Shown here piece after piece: positions 30,876-37,908 of a DNA stretch of 64,000 nucleotides. This stretch comes from a virus, in IMG/VR virus record IMGVR_UViG_3300017917_003565, positions 48,192-112,191 of that record; one strand, 5' to 3'. A program made the translations under genes and the position numbers. Numbering within the stretch: the first letter of the stretch is position 1; each line of letters starts with the position of its first letter. The notes beneath the pieces were generated by a model. It saw nothing but the letters and a program-made list of their open reading frames with translations, was not told the origin of the DNA and searched no databases.

Positions 30876-32152
30876 TCTGCGCTCTTGAGTGTTTGCCACT
30901 TGAAGGCGCCCAAGCATACCCAGGCAAACACACGATCATTTGCTGGATTGGCGTTAAACACTATGTCTCCACGAGTACCGGACCATCCTGGAACCTGGGC
31001 CGAATGGCTGATACGATGTTGTCCTACCTGCAGTTGTTTGATCGTGGTCAACCCAGTGACAGCAACCTCTATTTGTGGTTCACGGTTCACTCCTATGACC
31101 AGGCTTTGATCTCTGTTGGTACCCATATAGGCCTGGTTGAGTTTGTGTTTACCGATCACTATGCTGACTTCTTCATCCCAGATGCCTAGAGCTTTTTCTG
31201 GAGTGTCGTTGTTGATGCCCACACGCTTGTTTAACACAGTCATGGTGGTGTTGTTAAATCTGGCTTCACCTTGCACACGTAAACTACGGAGTCTGCCCAC
31301 AGATTGCAGATTACTGTCGACCACGGTGTCTGTGAGTCGGTTGCCTTCGATCACCGGATCATCTCCCAGTCGTATCTGTTCAAACTTGATGCCTTGGCTT
31401 TGTATCTGCTCAGTGACTTCCTGTACCAAGCGGCCGTTCCATTCTGCGGTCAACTTGTCCAGAGTCTGCTGGCTAATATGACTAGACAATGCAGACCAGG
31501 AATCGTTGTCGGTGTTAATGCTGCCGGTGACCACGAGATTTTGTACCTGCAGTGATTCCTGTGCCTGTATATTTTTAGCATGTAACACATTTTCTATCAC
31601 CACTGCATCATCCATCACAGTGAGTTCACACTGTCCCGCACGATCTACGATGCCAGAACTGGTAAAGTTTTCTAGTAGTCCTGTGGTGAATCGTTGCATG
31701 TAATCTTCCACATACTGTTTGATCGACGGACCAAGATCTATGTTTCCTAGTCGCGCAAGAGTTTCTTGCGCCACGGCTTGGGTTATCAATCTTTCTACCT
31801 GGGCTTGCCAGGCAGGGTCTTGCCCAAATTGGTCCACAGATGACTGTATTATTTGTTCTACCGCTGAATCCACAGAGTGTTTGATCTTGTTGTGATCCAC
31901 AAACTGTTGTACGCCCGGGATCAACCCGGCTTCAAACATTTCATTTACACTGGTCTTGACTGCTTGTATGATTTCCGGCATGGTCTCGCTGTTGGCAAAC
32001 TTGGCCAGGATTCGATCTTGGGTGTATTGCAAGATCTTTTGTTCTAGAGATTCTATCCATTGATCAGAAGTCAACACGTCCAGTACCTGTTGGTTGACTT
32101 CCGTGGCAATCTGTTTTTGTATCATGTCAGTGATGGCTTGTGTATCAAGCAT
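30872..32152 (-). CDS. Virion structural/fibre protein with helical shaft (426 aa)
   Basis: The first 150 residues are helical (TDMIQKQIATEVNQQVLDVL.., repeated amphipathic helices). Then come beta-repeat elements (NVLHAKNIQAQESLQVQNL, VVTGSINTDNDSW) and a C-terminal module with RVGINNDTPEKALGIWDEE and WSGTRGDIVFNANP, typical of phage fibre tips and chaperone-like ends. Probably a tail or whisker-type fibre. Confidence 0.7.
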   Translation of the reverse strand: MLDTQAITDMIQKQIATEVNQQVLDVLTSDQWIESLEQKILQYTQDRILAKFANSETMPEIIQAVKTSVNEMFEAGLIPGVQQFVDHNKIKHSVDSAVEQIIQSSVDQFGQDPAWQAQVERLITQAVAQETLARLGNIDLGPSIKQYVEDYMQRFTTGLLENFTSSGIVDRAGQCELTVMDDAVVIENVLHAKNIQAQESLQVQNLVVTGSINTDNDSWSALSSHISQQTLDKLTAEWNGRLVQEVTEQIQSQGIKFEQIRLGDDPVIEGNRLTDTVVDSNLQSVGRLRSLRVQGEARFNNTTMTVLNKRVGINNDTPEKALGIWDEEVSIVIGKHKLNQAYMGTNRDQSLVIGVNREPQIEVAVTGLTTIKQLQVGQHRISHSAQVPGWSGTRGDIVFNANPANDRVFAWVCLGAFKWQTLKSAE

Positions 32153-33068
32153 GTTGTCTCCTGGTATCCAAGGTCACACAATGAAATCCACCGCCCAAGG
32201 TGCGGCTGTGACTCAAAGTCAATGGTATAACATCAAAACGGTGTTGCTTCAATCGATCAATGAGTTGTGTCTGCGCCGCATCCATGATCACTGTTTCCGG
32301 ATCCAGTACCAGCATGTTCATGGCTATCCATTTTGACGCATAGGGATATTGATAAAAACTCTGCGGCACTATCATATCATCAGTGACCCAGATCTTTTCC
32401 CAATGATCAAATGCCTTGGGACAGTTGTCGGGCGTTACTCGATTGGCATTGAGCAGGACCAGGCCTTGCCGCAAAGGTACTATGGTCGAATCAATATGTA
32501 CCCCTGAATAAAAGTTACAGAGTTCGATGTTGATGTGAGGGAACTGGGCACATAACCACTCATAGGCTGCACGATTGCCTGACGCAGACTCCAGGAACAA
32601 CCATGTGTTTCCCAGTCTGCACACATTGGCTGCATCTAATATCATCCCCTGATCTCTCGGCATGCGTATCACAGTTCGGGCATCTTCCAATAATCTGCTG
32701 TAGTTTTGGATCTCTTGATCGCGGCAAGGATACATCATGTTGACATCCACTACTACATCACCATGTATCAGCAGTCGATCTCGAGGACAATAGTTGTACA
32801 TGCCTTGAGTCTGTACAAAATCCATGAGACGCGGTCTGTACACTGTGGCACCATAGCGTGCCAGTGTTTCGCATAGGCCGTCTAGCTCTCGATTGGTTTG
32901 ATCTATGATATGCCCGGGAACAGGACCCGATGGAACCGGTGATTCAGTCCAGGTAGTCTTTGAACCTTCGTTAGCAAACACCGGATCAGTGCTGGGCCAG
33001 TTGGCCGCTGTGGCCGATCCTACTATGATGGACTGCAACGGATCCCATTCATTGCGAGTATCAACCAT
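32145..33068 (-). CDS. Amidinotransferase-family enzyme (GATM-like)
   Basis: 307 residues. RNEWDPLQSIIVGS at the N-terminus, GMILDAANVCRLG, the HIDSTIVPL segment (His-Asp) and a C-terminal GGGFHCVTLD with the nucleophilic Cys match the beta/alpha propeller amidinotransferases (glycine amidinotransferase, StrB-type). They move an amidino group from arginine to an amine. With SpeD at 35380 this points to amine or polyamine chemistry. Overlaps both neighbours by 8 nt. Confidence 0.85.
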   Translation of the reverse strand: MVDTRNEWDPLQSIIVGSATAANWPSTDPVFANEGSKTTWTESPVPSGPVPGHIIDQTNRELDGLCETLARYGATVYRPRLMDFVQTQGMYNYCPRDRLLIHGDVVVDVNMMYPCRDQEIQNYSRLLEDARTVIRMPRDQGMILDAANVCRLGNTWLFLESASGNRAAYEWLCAQFPHINIELCNFYSGVHIDSTIVPLRQGLVLLNANRVTPDNCPKAFDHWEKIWVTDDMIVPQSFYQYPYASKWIAMNMLVLDPETVIMDAAQTQLIDRLKQHRFDVIPLTLSHSRTLGGGFHCVTLDTRRQHA

Positions 33069-33600
33069 CTACATGTCCTGTGATCTGTAGAGTATATCTG
33101 GGAGCCAGTCCTAGGTTGGCTGCCATGTGAGGAGTATCGTAGGCCCATTCTACCACAGCACCTGCTCGCCAGTCCACAAAAGCTCGATCTTGGTATTCAG
33201 CATAGTGGCCAGGTTGCCAGTCTTCTAAAAATATCACGGCTCTACGGATGGTATGTTCAAGACCTTGTAGATCAAAAAGTTCAATATACTTTTTATAGAG
33301 ATCACTGTGAGTGGGCAATATGGTGCCGGGCCCCATACGATAATAACTGGTCCCAACATCACGCCACCCTTGGCCTTCGAAGATTTCTATGAATCGATTA
33401 TTCCAGGCAGGTTGAGGACTGCGCATGTCACACATGGCCCCGGTAAAGTTATTGCCGTATCCTTGGTTCAACCAGATTTCCACCTGGTCTGGATCGTTGA
33501 ATGCTTCAGTAATATACTCCAACGATTTGTAAGATTCATCCCAAAAAGGATACAGTTGATACCTGTGTGTTTGGTGTTTTTTAGTAGGTGTAGACTGCAT
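33061..33600 (-). CDS. 2-oxoglutarate/Fe(II) oxygenase-like protein (179 aa)
   Basis: LPTHSDLYKKYIELF carries a His-x-Asp pair; the distal ...EWAYDTPHMAANLGLAPRYTLQITG carries a His and the Arg that binds 2-oxoglutarate, in the order of aspartyl/asparaginyl hydroxylase-like double-stranded beta-helix enzymes. The substrate is unknown; such genes are frequent in aquatic phages. Coupled to the amidinotransferase gene. Confidence 0.7.
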   Translation of the reverse strand: MQSTPTKKHQTHRYQLYPFWDESYKSLEYITEAFNDPDQVEIWLNQGYGNNFTGAMCDMRSPQPAWNNRFIEIFEGQGWRDVGTSYYRMGPGTILPTHSDLYKKYIELFDLQGLEHTIRRAVIFLEDWQPGHYAEYQDRAFVDWRAGAVVEWAYDTPHMAANLGLAPRYTLQITGHVDG

Positions 33601-33601
33601 C

Positions 33602-33609
33602 AATAAATA
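33602..33609 (+). promoter_or_regulatory. Late-type motif AATAAATA, 7 nt before ATG
   Basis: The motif ends 7 nt before the ATG at 33617. With T4 late spacing the +1 would fall about 2 nt before the start codon, giving a leaderless mRNA. Confidence 0.55.
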
Positions 33610-33616
33610 TTTTCCT

Positions 33617-34921
33617 ATGACTGTTCCTTTAGATTTGATGTATCATTACATACACGACGTTGCCTGTAAAATCTATGGAGGTAACACGTTAATTTATCGT
33701 TTCTGGCCACACGGAAGTAAAAATATAACCAATCTGGCTCTCATGGGCAAGCACGATATCCTAACACGAGTGACCAGTCCACAGATCTGGTGCAACGATC
33801 AAGAACCTCTAGATCATGAATATTATCGTATTAATCTGCACAACGAGTTTACCGAAAAGCATCTGCGTTCCATACTGGTATTGAAATCTATTGCACAGTA
33901 TCGTCAGCGTATCAATCTCAACTATGCCTACAATGCTTTTACCAAAAGTATCTTGTTACACAGCGAGCGCAGATCCGCAGAAGTAGAAAAATACATCCGT
34001 GACGGCGAACTGATTCCTGTATACTATTGGAATCATGCTATAGTGGCACTTGATTGGTATCGTTATGCGCAGTACACTACATTTGCCAAACTGCCGCAGA
34101 CCAAGAAGTTTTTGATCTACAATCGAGCCTGGAGCGGTACTAGAGAATATCGCATCAAGTTTGCAGATCTTTTACAACATCATGATCTAGTTAGACAGTG
34201 CCAGACCACGTTCAACTCAGTCGATCCTGAGTCAGGATCGCGCTATCAAGATCATGTGTTCCGAAATCCCCAATGGAAACCTGTGCATCAGTTGGAAGAT
34301 TGTTTTGAATCTAATGCCACACCCAGCACGGCCAGTGCGGACTTTGTGGCCGAGGACTACAATGGCACCGATATTGAAGTGGTATTAGAAACCCTGTTCG
34401 ACGATGGTCGTTTGCACCTCACAGAAAAAAGCCTGCGGCCCATGGCCTGCGGTCAGCCTTTTATATTGGCAGCTCCTCATGGTAGCCTGCAATATCTACG
34501 TGACTATGGATTTCGGACCTTTGATACAGTATGGAACGAAGACTACGACACTATTGAAGATCCTGAGCAAAGGTTACAGGCCATTGTAGATTTAATGTGT
34601 GAAATCACCACCTGGACACCTGCAGTGAGACAGCAAAAGTTGGCCCAGGCCCAGGCTATCGCAGATCACAATCGAGCTTGGTTTTTTGATCCGGTATTTG
34701 GTCGTACAATCGAAAACGAACTAGAAACCAACATGCGAGCTGGCATAGAAGAGCTAAAATCTGCAGGTCTCAATGCCAACTACATCGCACACTGGCCCGT
34801 GGCATTATCATATCCGGAGGTTGCTGCCTGGTATCATGAACTGGGTGTGCCTACGGATCATCATCGTTTCCTTGGGCAGTTAAACAACCGTATCAAAGAA
34901 CTCAAACAAAAGATATCCTAA
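33617..34921 (+). CDS. Putative glycosyltransferase-like phage protein (434 aa)
   Basis: The block HLTEKSLRPMACGQPFILAAPHGSLQYLRDYGFRTFD is a conserved feature of large aquatic-phage proteins. It resembles the nucleotide-sugar-binding part of GT10- or exostosin-like glycosyltransferases (E-K-...-P-x-x-x-G-x-P-x-i). The N-terminal part is less clear. It might glycosylate virion proteins, lipids or DNA. Leaderless late expression predicted. Confidence 0.5.
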   Translation: MTVPLDLMYHYIHDVACKIYGGNTLIYRFWPHGSKNITNLALMGKHDILTRVTSPQIWCNDQEPLDHEYYRINLHNEFTEKHLRSILVLKSIAQYRQRINLNYAYNAFTKSILLHSERRSAEVEKYIRDGELIPVYYWNHAIVALDWYRYAQYTTFAKLPQTKKFLIYNRAWSGTREYRIKFADLLQHHDLVRQCQTTFNSVDPESGSRYQDHVFRNPQWKPVHQLEDCFESNATPSTASADFVAEDYNGTDIEVVLETLFDDGRLHLTEKSLRPMACGQPFILAAPHGSLQYLRDYGFRTFDTVWNEDYDTIEDPEQRLQAIVDLMCEITTWTPAVRQQKLAQAQAIADHNRAWFFDPVFGRTIENELETNMRAGIEELKSAGLNANYIAHWPVALSYPEVAAWYHELGVPTDHHRFLGQLNNRIKELKQKIS

Positions 34922-35133
34922 TCAGCTTTGATACCATTCATAGTCACATGAGTCAACCATCGGTTGGTTTCTGATTGCACTTCTGGCAATCGAGATGGCA
35001 TGTACCAGAGATTCAAAAAAGTATAGACCCAGCAATCAAACATCCAGTTACAATAGCTGTTGACTGGTTGCAACACGAATGCCAGATTGGGATCTTCTGC
35101 TGCTTGTTGCCAATGATCAGCCCAGGGCATCAT
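34918..35133 (-). CDS. Small phage protein, unknown (71 aa)
   Basis: MMPWADHWQQAAEDPNLAFVL.. with many aromatic residues and a central Cys pair region. Start chosen for the ATGA overlap with the membrane protein upstream. Convergent with the long plus-strand gene (4-nt overlap). Confidence 0.55.
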   Translation of the reverse strand: MMPWADHWQQAAEDPNLAFVLQPVNSYCNWMFDCWVYTFLNLWYMPSRLPEVQSETNRWLTHVTMNGIKAD

Positions 35134-35312
35134 TGTGGTCTGCTCTGGATGAATGCCTGCGACAACCCGTATTCTGCAAACACAAAGAAAACAACACACA
35201 GTATCAGGAGTCCCAGCAGGGATTTGCCAGATCCTAGCACAGACTTGACGCATAGGTATAAAAACCCATACAAAAAAGCCAACAATATCACTATACACAC
35301 AAATGCCAACAT
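35130..35312 (-). CDS. Two-helix membrane protein (60 aa)
   Basis: MLAFVCIVILLAFLYGFLYLC, a Ser/Gly/Lys loop, then LLGLLILCVVFFVFAEYGL. Start preceded by TTAGGAG. Overlaps the next gene as ATGA. Holin-like in topology, but no evidence for lysis. Confidence 0.6.
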   Translation of the reverse strand: MLAFVCIVILLAFLYGFLYLCVKSVLGSGKSLLGLLILCVVFFVFAEYGLSQAFIQSRPQ

Positions 35313-35355
35313 AGGTCTATCTCCTAACCAGCAGTACATTTTTTTCTATCGTTAT

Positions 35356-35371
35356 GTATTTAACTTAAATA
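35356..35371. promoter_or_regulatory. Back-to-back divergent late motifs
   Basis: GTATTTAACTTAAATA: minus strand TTAAATAC (35363-35356) for the membrane-protein gene and plus strand CTTAAATA (35364-35371) for speD. The two motifs abut, so only one polymerase at a time could bind. The plus motif lies 8 nt before the speD ATG (leaderless). Confidence 0.55.
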
Positions 35372-35379
35372 TCTACCTT

Positions 35380-35730
35380 ATGTATTGGGGATATCACTTA
35401 CTGCTTGACTGTTCAGGATGCACGGGTATAGACAGTCGCGACAACATCTACCGTTTTGTCAAAGATCTGGTGGCACGCATAGACATGACCGCACACGGAG
35501 AACCCATTATCGAGTACTTGTTACCCGGAGATCCCAAACAAGGTTATAGTCTCATGCAGTTGATCACCACTTCGAATATTGCTGGGCATTTCATGGAACT
35601 GGATGGCACAGCCTATTTTGATATATTTTCGTGCAAAGAGTTTGATATTGAAGTGGCTAAGCAAGTGGTGCGTGATTATTTTGCACCCGATCGTATGCGT
35701 GTGAATTTCCTGACACGTCATGCCGATTGA
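35380..35730 (+). CDS. speD: S-adenosylmethionine decarboxylase proenzyme (SpeD-like)
   Basis: 116 residues, the length of bacterial SpeD class 1B. MYWGYHLLLDCSGCTG matches the N-terminus, and LITTSNIAGHFMELDGTAYFDIFSCKEFD matches the self-cleavage region (Ser that becomes the pyruvoyl group, His, then DiFsC). It makes decarboxylated AdoMet for spermidine synthesis. The start is ATG 35380 and not the longer frame, because the late motif lies immediately upstream. Overlaps the next gene by 11 nt. Confidence 0.8.
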   Translation: MYWGYHLLLDCSGCTGIDSRDNIYRFVKDLVARIDMTAHGEPIIEYLLPGDPKQGYSLMQLITTSNIAGHFMELDGTAYFDIFSCKEFDIEVAKQVVRDYFAPDRMRVNFLTRHAD

Positions 35731-36469
35731 GTTTCCGATACGTGTGCCTTACACCACTGCACCCCACATGGTGCGCAACACTGGTGCTATATTTCGTAGA
35801 GATCCCAGACCTCGGTACCTACGCCAGAAAAAACAAGAACTAGAAAAGTACGACACTGACCTCTGGGCCGATATGCCAAAATCTCGCGAGTTGATACAAC
35901 AAGCTACCCGAGAGTTGGGTCTGGTACAAACTTCCAACATCGTGAACTTTGCTCTGCAGATTGAAGAAGATGTAGCCATCATGCATCAAGGGCACCTAGT
36001 GGCTATATGTTTTTGTTTTCCTAGTTCGTGGATTCCGCGAGAACGCATAGGAATGTCATTAACTGATATTCATACACCTGTGGCTGACGGAGATCGATTG
36101 AGAACCATGAGCCAAAGAATAGCCGAAACCATGGCTGATCCCAAATCGGGCAGTTTTCTCAGACATGTGTGGACTGTTGCTACTTCAGGCGAGCTCAGTC
36201 AACATCCTTCCAACAAATCCGATCTTGTACCCAACAGCATTGACGATCTTTGGTTTAGATTAGAAACACAGACCACCATGCCTTTGGGTGATGGAGAGAG
36301 CAGTGTATTTTTTGTTCATGTGGAAACAGAACCGTTGTCTAACAGTTGGTCGCAACCAGACCGTCGTGCCCTGTTAATTGATAGTGTCAACTCAATGACT
36401 GATGCTGTGTTAGAGTATAAAAATCTACACACCATTAAAGAAATTTTCAACAAAAAAAAGACCCCGTAA
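35720..36469 (+). CDS. DUF3445 / heme-dependent oxidative N-demethylase-like protein (249 aa)
   Basis: VAICFCFPSSWIPRERIGMSLTDIHTPV followed by RLRTMSQRIAETM is the core of DUF3445, linked to heme-dependent oxidative N-demethylase alpha subunits. The substrate in phages is unknown. Follows speD in the same transcript with an 11-nt overlap, so a link to amine metabolism is plausible (inference). Its last codons form part of the terminator hairpin on the other strand. Confidence 0.7.
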   Translation: MPIEFPIRVPYTTAPHMVRNTGAIFRRDPRPRYLRQKKQELEKYDTDLWADMPKSRELIQQATRELGLVQTSNIVNFALQIEEDVAIMHQGHLVAICFCFPSSWIPRERIGMSLTDIHTPVADGDRLRTMSQRIAETMADPKSGSFLRHVWTVATSGELSQHPSNKSDLVPNSIDDLWFRLETQTTMPLGDGESSVFFVHVETEPLSNSWSQPDRRALLIDSVNSMTDAVLEYKNLHTIKEIFNKKKTP

Positions 36470-36476
36470 CGGGGCC
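36452..36476 (-). terminator. Strong intrinsic terminator
   Basis: Minus strand GGCCCCG-TTA-CGGGGTC followed by eight T. It ends leftward transcription from the 37-40 kb operon and from the short leader at 36531. Confidence 0.9.
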
Positions 36477-36520
36477 TCAAATGTGTTACGGGGTCGACTC
36501 CTTGTAGTTGTAATGTCGAC
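36452..36520 (-). ncRNA. Candidate small structured RNA
   Basis: A TTAAATAC late motif (36531-36524) is followed at once by GGGTCGAC/GTCGACCC arms (36522-36515 and 36498-36491) with AAGGAG in the loop, then the terminator. There is no ORF. Arm GACCCCGTAAC (36460-36470) can also pair with GTTACGGGGTC (36485-36495), an 11-bp alternative. It would make an RNA of about 65 nt. Not a known family that I recognise. Confidence 0.5.
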
Positions 36521-36523
36521 CCT

Positions 36524-36531
36524 GTATTTAA
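36524..36531 (-). promoter_or_regulatory. Late-promoter-like motif TTAAATAC
   Basis: Directly followed by an 8-bp palindrome, as at groES, hsp20 and clpS, but here no gene follows before the terminator. Confidence 0.5.
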
Positions 36532-36723
36532 GAATGCATCTTAAAAAACATTTCTACTCAGTTTACTACTACACTCTAGAGCGAACATCTGATTGCCAAT
36601 GTTTGCCACAGGTCTTTAGATATGAAGTCTGTCCTTTGATGTTTCTGTTTTCATAAATCTGCGAAGGGCGCGAACACCCGGGCCAGATGCACCAGGGTGC
36701 CGGAGTGTTGGGCACCGGTGTAC
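36532..36723 (-). other. Non-coding gap with GC-rich hairpins
   Basis: About 190 nt with no supported gene. On the minus strand it contains GGTGCC/GGCACC arms and a GGGTG-TTCG-CGCCC hairpin with a UUCG-type tetraloop (around 36660-36720). It is probably the 3' untranslated part of the operon above, with stabilising structures. Confidence 0.4.
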
Positions 36724-36885
36724 TCATCTAGATTCAACTCTCCACATAGATTCCCGATGATCTTGTTCAACACCGTTGGTATCTTGTTCATCGTCTTGAT
36801 ATTCTTCCAGATGCTCAAGACTGGAACGATCTTTGCGCAGTTTTACTATGTACTCGGACAAGGTTCTAATGGTGTGCCCTTCCAT
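36724..36885 (-). CDS. Small charged protein (53 aa)
   Basis: MEGHTIRTLSEYIVKLRKDRSSLEHLEEYQDDEQD... is helical then acidic. GAGGAG lies 6 nt before the ATG, and an AATAAATA late motif stands upstream. Last gene of the operon. Unknown. Confidence 0.55.
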   Translation of the reverse strand: MEGHTIRTLSEYIVKLRKDRSSLEHLEEYQDDEQDTNGVEQDHRESMWRVESR

Positions 36886-36905
36886 GATTTCTCCTCTAAC
36901 ACACC

Positions 36906-36913
36906 TATTTATT
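36906..36913 (-). promoter_or_regulatory. Late-promoter-like motif AATAAATA
   Basis: 21 nt before the ATG at 36885, overlapping the last codons of the gene at 36909. Confidence 0.45.
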
Positions 36914-37391
36914 TCCCTCCAGCCAAGGGATTGTCCAACGCCTTTTGTATTTTAACATCAACTTCTTTGCGTACCGCTCTAATGTCTTGCTCGGTCTCTC
37001 GACTGAGTTGTTTGCCATCGCGTTCCACTTGCTCTACCACCTTTTCCAATCTACGGATGTCTGCTTTGAGATCATTCTTGATGTCCTGTGTATATTGAAC
37101 TGACTTCTCTGAGTTCTGCATGGTGATTTCCATCTTTTTGTTCAACTCGCTCAGATCTGGTGCCACATACTCGGCAATCTTTTTCTTCATGCCTTGGTAG
37201 TCCTTGTACACTTCAAAGGCTCCATACAATCCGCCCAAGGTAGAACTTATGATAGTTGCTGCTACCATGAGCTTGGCAGGTGTAAACTCGTAACCACCTA
37301 TGCTGATCACGGTGTCCTTGCTCATGTATTTTTTGGCCGCGGCTTCGAGCTCATCGACCTTGCTGTTTACGTCTTTTATTTCTGTAGCCAT
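36909..37391 (-). CDS. Membrane protein with long coiled coil (160 aa)
   Basis: N-terminal helix, one hydrophobic segment at about 38-58 (KLMVAATIISSTLGGLYGAF), then a long charged coiled coil (70-150) with regular heptads. Similar designs are seen in virion-cluster proteins of aquatic T4-like phages. It begins inside the end of the 45-residue gene (16-nt overlap). Confidence 0.6.
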   Translation of the reverse strand: MATEIKDVNSKVDELEAAAKKYMSKDTVISIGGYEFTPAKLMVAATIISSTLGGLYGAFEVYKDYQGMKKKIAEYVAPDLSELNKKMEITMQNSEKSVQYTQDIKNDLKADIRRLEKVVEQVERDGKQLSRETEQDIRAVRKEVDVKIQKALDNPLAGGK

Positions 37392-37513
37392 TTTAATAAT
37401 CCTTTAATCATGCTGGGTTTACGCTCACGAACTTCTGCATCATGCAGATCCATGTAGCGTTGGATGTATTTTGTGTTGTTAAGAATGTAATCCATTCTTT
37501 GTTGTGTGTTCAT
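37376..37513 (-). CDS. Small protein (45 aa)
   Basis: MNTQQRMDYILNNTKYIQRYMDLHDAEVRERKPSMIKGLLKWLQK. A strong AAGGAG stands 6 nt before the ATG. Basic amphipathic C-terminus. The end overlaps the next gene start by 16 nt. Unknown. Confidence 0.55.
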   Translation of the reverse strand: MNTQQRMDYILNNTKYIQRYMDLHDAEVRERKPSMIKGLLKWLQK

Positions 37514-37532
37514 ATGATTCTCCTTGTTTTGA

Positions 37533-37736
37533 TTATTTTTTATCCAACCACGGATCCTTGCCGCCGGACCTTTTTATCTGCTGTGCCAATAAATCAATCT
37601 GTTGCTGTAGTTCCGTGTTTTTTCTTTCTATCGCACTCATGCGATGTTTGTCTGCATCTTGATCCCATTTGACCCATAAACACACAAAAGCTGATACAAG
37701 GCTTATGGTATAGATAGCAAATATGATACCGTCCAT
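37533..37736 (-). CDS. Single-span membrane protein with coiled coil (67 aa)
   Basis: Transmembrane helix at 4-24, then KHRMSAIERKNTELQQQIDLLAQQIK coiled coil. Resembles small i-spanin-like or division-protein-like anchors in layout only. TAATG junction with the gene upstream. Confidence 0.6.
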   Translation of the reverse strand: MDGIIFAIYTISLVSAFVCLWVKWDQDADKHRMSAIERKNTELQQQIDLLAQQIKRSGGKDPWLDKK

Positions 37737-37900
37737 TATCGTCGCCCTATCATGAGTCTGTTGAGATACTGGTGATATTCCAGTTCATCCTTAAGATCGC
37801 ATATTCGGATGTAACAGTATACGATGCTTACTGAGCACGCCATCCACCATACCATAAACAAGTATTCAGCTAGGGTGTGTCCTAAATACAATTCATTCAT
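37736..37900 (-). CDS. Small membrane protein (54 aa)
   Basis: MNELYLGHTLAEYLFMVWWMACSVSIVYCYIRI then a polar helix DLKDELEYHQYLNRL. AGGAGC precedes the ATG, 8 nt after the stop of the secreted Cys-repeat gene. The start and TAATG coupling support it. Confidence 0.55.
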   Translation of the reverse strand: MNELYLGHTLAEYLFMVWWMACSVSIVYCYIRICDLKDELEYHQYLNRLMIGRR

Positions 37901-37908
37901 GTCTGCTC

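Noticed and set aside
30690-31703. Plus-strand ORFs opposite the structural protein at 30872
   Set aside because: Shadows; no ribosome-binding sites or late motifs.
36640-36720. Possible tRNA in the GC-rich gap
   Set aside because: TTCG loop and short stems present, but no acceptor, D and anticodon arms can be arranged in order.
36697-37098. 133-codon plus-strand ORF
   Set aside because: Antisense to two supported minus-strand genes (36724 and 36909) with clear ribosome-binding sites.
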